Below, one piece after another: positions 62,231 to 64,000 of a DNA stretch of 64,000 nt (positions are counted from its first letter, which is position 1; the number at the start of each line of letters is the position of its first letter). A model generated the notes under the pieces. That model was not told the origin of the DNA. It searched no databases and saw only the letters and a list, made by a program, of their open reading frames with translations. The translations under genes were made by a program, and so were the position numbers. This DNA is from Sphingomonas aracearum (GTDB lineage: Bacteria > Pseudomonadota > Alphaproteobacteria > Sphingomonadales > Sphingomonadaceae): NCBI RefSeq assembly GCF_003345355.1, contig NZ_QQNB01000005.1:80331-144330 (forward strand). Direction: 5' to 3'.

Positions 62231-62809
62231 ATGCTCGATTTCGACTATTGCGGGCGCCGCGCGCGCGACGAGCGTGCGATCGCCCTCGCCAGCCCCTGCG
62301 CGAAGGCGCGCGCGATCCATTTCGAACTTGCGACGCTCTACGATCGAAGGGCGCAGCAGCCACTCCGCAGTCTTCGCATCCTGGTCGTCGAGGACGAATA
62401 TCTGATCGCGAGCGAGATCGAGGAAACCCTGGCCGGGAAAGGGGCCGAAATCGTCGGCCCTGCCGGTTGCGTGGAGACGGCCGACGAACTTCTCTCCGCC
62501 ACGGCGGTGCAGGCGGCGGTCGTCGACCTTCGTCTCGGCGGCGAGATGGCGTTCGATCTGCTCGACCGTCTCGCCGATCGCCGTGTGCCTGCCGTGTTGG
62601 TCACCGGCTACGACAGGGAAGCGATCCCTCCGGCCTATCGGGCGCTCCAGCTTATCCAGAAGCCCATTTGCGCGGATGCCCTCACTGAAGCATTAGTGGC
62701 TCCTGCCGGCTTGAGGTTCGACAACCTCGATCTTCGTGCTTTCGATGACTTACATTCGGCGCGCGACCTGAACGGTGCAGCTTTTGTTAACAAGAAGGCC
62801 GCCCCTTGA
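62231..62809 (+). CDS. Single-domain response regulator with helical N-terminal extension
   Basis: A 192-aa protein. Residues 1-45 (LDFDYCGRRARDERAIALAS, KARAIHFELATLYDRRAQQ) form a helical module like small stand-alone proteins in sphingomonads. A receiver domain follows: RILVVEDEYLIA (acidic pocket), VVDLRLGG with the phospho-Asp, and QLIQKPI with the conserved Lys. There is no output domain. No histidine kinase is in the window. GGAG precedes the ATG. Confidence 0.85.
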   Translation: MLDFDYCGRRARDERAIALASPCAKARAIHFELATLYDRRAQQPLRSLRILVVEDEYLIASEIEETLAGKGAEIVGPAGCVETADELLSATAVQAAVVDLRLGGEMAFDLLDRLADRRVPAVLVTGYDREAIPPAYRALQLIQKPICADALTEALVAPAGLRFDNLDLRAFDDLHSARDLNGAAFVNKKAAP

Positions 62810-62835
62810 TGCGTTCAGCATCAGAGGGGACGGCC
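62797..62835 (+). terminator. Long imperfect hairpin after receiver gene
   Basis: GGCCGCCCCTTGATGC pairs with GCATCAGAGGGGACGGCC around the loop GTTCA, with small bulges. It starts inside the last codons of the receiver gene. It probably terminates transcription. Confidence 0.55.
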
Positions 62836-62935
62836 ATGTTAGCGTCCTTATATCTCGTCACGTGAAGACTTGAAAGCCGGCCGTGAACCAATCTGGCTTT
62901 CAATCGACCACCTGCCTACTCCGCCTTGGTCGCGA

Positions 62936-63091
62936 TCAGTCCAGCTCCGCTGCCTGCCGCGCTATGGGCTTGAGGAGATCGATACGTTGATCGAGGCGCA
63001 GTCGGCCCTTCAGGGCACCGAGACCTCGAACGATCACAGTCCTTCCTGTCCTCGAGTCTTGCACGGGAGCAGGGTTGGGAGCCTGAGTCAT
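62936..63091 (-). CDS. Possible 51-aa protein, unknown
   Basis: A short frame encodes TQAPNPAPVQDSRTGRTVIV then RGLGALKGRLRLDQRID and LLKPIARQAAELD. The C-terminal half looks like an amphipathic helix, possibly a small regulator or antitoxin. There is no clear ribosome site, and no family is recognised. The 540 bp from 62836 to 63370 otherwise hold no supported gene. Confidence 0.35.
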   Translation of the reverse strand: MTQAPNPAPVQDSRTGRTVIVRGLGALKGRLRLDQRIDLLKPIARQAAELD

Positions 63092-63370
63092 CGAACGAGC
63101 CTACCACAGTGCCGAGCAATGCTTTTTTCATTGAGCACCTCAGGGCCCCCCAACACAACTGCGCTGACGGTTGGCGCGGCCCGGCCGCGACCGGTCAACA
63201 AAAGCACGAAGTCGCGAGCGGTTTGGAGCGTCGCCTAGTATGAGAAAGGCAGCGGCACGCTGCAAGGTTCGTGCTTTCATTGACCGCAGCCAAGCTGGTA
63301 ACGATCTCGCGTCCGGCGTCGCTCGGCGGCCGGTCGCCAAGGCTACAGCGGGGCGAGCTTATCTCCTCTT

Positions 63371-63611
63371 TTAGAGCTCGAGAATGATGGATGGCATTAC
63401 GGACGGGAACGCCTTCGTCGAGCATCAGCGCAAAGAGATCATCGTCGTCCGAAGTCGGCGTCATCCCCTCGATGACGAGATTTGCACGGCTATCAGATAT
63501 ATCAGCACGCCAGAGCGAGACTTGCCGAGGGGTGCCGCGGTCGAACGCCATCACGCGGATCCGCTGACGAAGCCCTTCGATGTTGATCGGGGCCGGATGC
63601 CTCTCGTTCAT
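63371..63611 (-). pseudogene. Second copy of Fic-partner gene, frameshifted
   Basis: From ATG 63611 it reads INIEGLRQRIRVMAFDRGTP, then SRANLVIEGMTPTSDDDDLF and ALMLDEGVP, closely parallel to the protein at 56368. A missing C then shifts the frame; in the next frame PSVMPSIILEL and a stop at 63371 match the first copy's end. No fic follows it inside the window, so this is an orphan remnant. Confidence 0.7.
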
Positions 63612-63880
63612 TGAATGTACAGTTTCCACCAAGCCCCGCGGCTCCAGATTCGCTATCCCGCTTAGGGCGTTAAGGGCGCCGCTGCGTTTGATCTACATAT
63701 CGAATCGAGATCGCTGGTCCCGGCTAAGTGGCGCCCATCCTGAGCTCAGATGCCGACGAGAGCACGGCTGCAGGCTTGCGGCCCCAGGCCATTCAAAAAA
63801 CACTGCGAACCCAGAAACAGCCTTTGACCAAGGGCGCCTAGTTTAACATAATCTATATTATCGGACTGGCAGATTGTAGG

Positions 63881-63923
63881 CGCTAAATAGAAATGACACT
63901 CCTCCGCTAGATAGAAATGGCAC
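63881..63923 (+). repeat. Pair of 19-bp direct repeats near window end
   Basis: CGCTAAATAGAAATGACAC (63881-63899) and CGCTAGATAGAAATGGCAC (63905-63923) differ at two bases and start 24 bp apart. Multiple terminal repeats of this kind occur at the ends of IS21-type elements. Confidence 0.5.
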
Positions 63924-63950
63924 AACGAGTGCCAGCGGGTCGCCGGTGTC

Positions 63951-64000
63951 ATGGCCATCCTCGGCAGCGAGGATGTGCAAGCGATGACGGTGCTGACGAT
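63951..64000 (+). mobile_element. Possible start of IS21-like istA (cut by window edge)
   Basis: From ATG 63951 the frame reads AILGSEDVQAMTVLT and continues out of the window. The EDVQAMTVL segment is like the beginning of IS21-family IstA proteins, and the repeats at 63881 fit an element end. With 16 codons visible, this is tentative. Confidence 0.35.

Noticed and set aside
1..64000. tRNA, rRNA or riboswitch
   Set aside because: No cloverleaf, rRNA or known riboswitch signature was seen, though a covariance-model search was not possible.

Overview
The window reads as an accessory replicon or genomic island of a sphingomonad (Sphingomonas / Sphingobium / Novosphingobium type alphaproteobacterium). 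It is GC-rich throughout and carries plasmid-style backbone genes (two serine resolvases, Fic with a small partner protein, DUF3768, DUF6118, HU). Its cytochrome P450 closely matches my memory of CYP152B1 from Sphingomonas paucimobilis. No replication or conjugation gene is inside the window. Nearly everything else is heavy-metal resistance, so this is a multi-metal resistance block built from several modules.

Layout. 1-2640: two serine resolvases separated by an IS1182-like transposase. 2701-5930: ars operon 1 (arsR-arsC-arsB-arsN2-arsH). 5934-7172: a divergent MerR regulator and a glutaredoxin/MauE fusion. 7230-14646 (minus): a copper/silver efflux operon cusC-cusB-cusA-cusF with small periplasmic Cys/Met proteins and DUF411. 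14922-17818: DUF305 proteins around an RTX-repeat protein. 17815-22552 (minus): copA (multicopper oxidase)-copB-cytochrome c-PepSY-DUF305. 22694-24410 (minus): a His-rich protein and a complete CnrY-CnrX-CnrH-like anti-sigma / metal sensor / ECF sigma set. 24528-26149: copC-copD-(FliQ-like). 26194-28884 (minus): a DUF326 copper-storage protein, DUF4396 and an unrecognised protein with a possible nuclease end. 29099-31953: Cu(I) P-type ATPase and CueR. 32006-33987: a broken DUF6118 gene and CYP152. 34061-35177: merR, merT and a GDCCVxC protein. 35441-39725: an exported aspartic protease with PDZ domain, a PbrR-like regulator, a CDF transporter and a cytochrome/FTR1 fusion (a pbr-like locus). 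39766-45859: czcC-B-A with a small His-rich leader protein. 45913-54482: SRPBCC, two MliC-like lipoproteins, FliE, bestrophin, ZIP, CDF, PIB-4 ATPase, an AT-rich lipoprotein, MgtC and DedA. 54890-58315: decaying backbone genes (SRAP remnant, frameshifted Fic, its partner, frameshifted DUF3768), HU and HNH. 58388-61448: ars operon 2, parallel to operon 1 but with an Acr3 pump in place of ArsB. 61490-64000: YnfA, a receiver-domain protein, a second broken copy of the Fic-partner gene, and the probable start of an IS21-like element.

How the parts work together. Each metal has its own sensor: ArsR for As(III), CueR for Cu(I), MerR for Hg(II), a PbrR/CadR-like MerR for divalent metal, and a CnrYXH-like envelope sensing cascade. 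Efflux is layered: P-type ATPases and CDFs clear the cytoplasm, RND pumps clear the periplasm, and CopA/CopB/Csp-type proteins oxidise or bind periplasmic copper. Four MerR-type promoters with 19-20 bp spacers are visible. Two of them share nearly the same dyad, which ties the aspartic protease to the PbrR-like regulon.

Most unusual content: orphan homologues of two flagellar parts, the rod adaptor FliE (46818-47159) inside the czc region and the export-gate subunit FliQ (25880-26149) at the end of copCD. Also notable are the pump swap between two otherwise parallel ars operons, apparently leaderless arsR genes, CCACGTGG-core palindromes flanking ars operon 2, a CTG-started PepSY gene, and frameshifts clustered in backbone genes while metal genes remain open.
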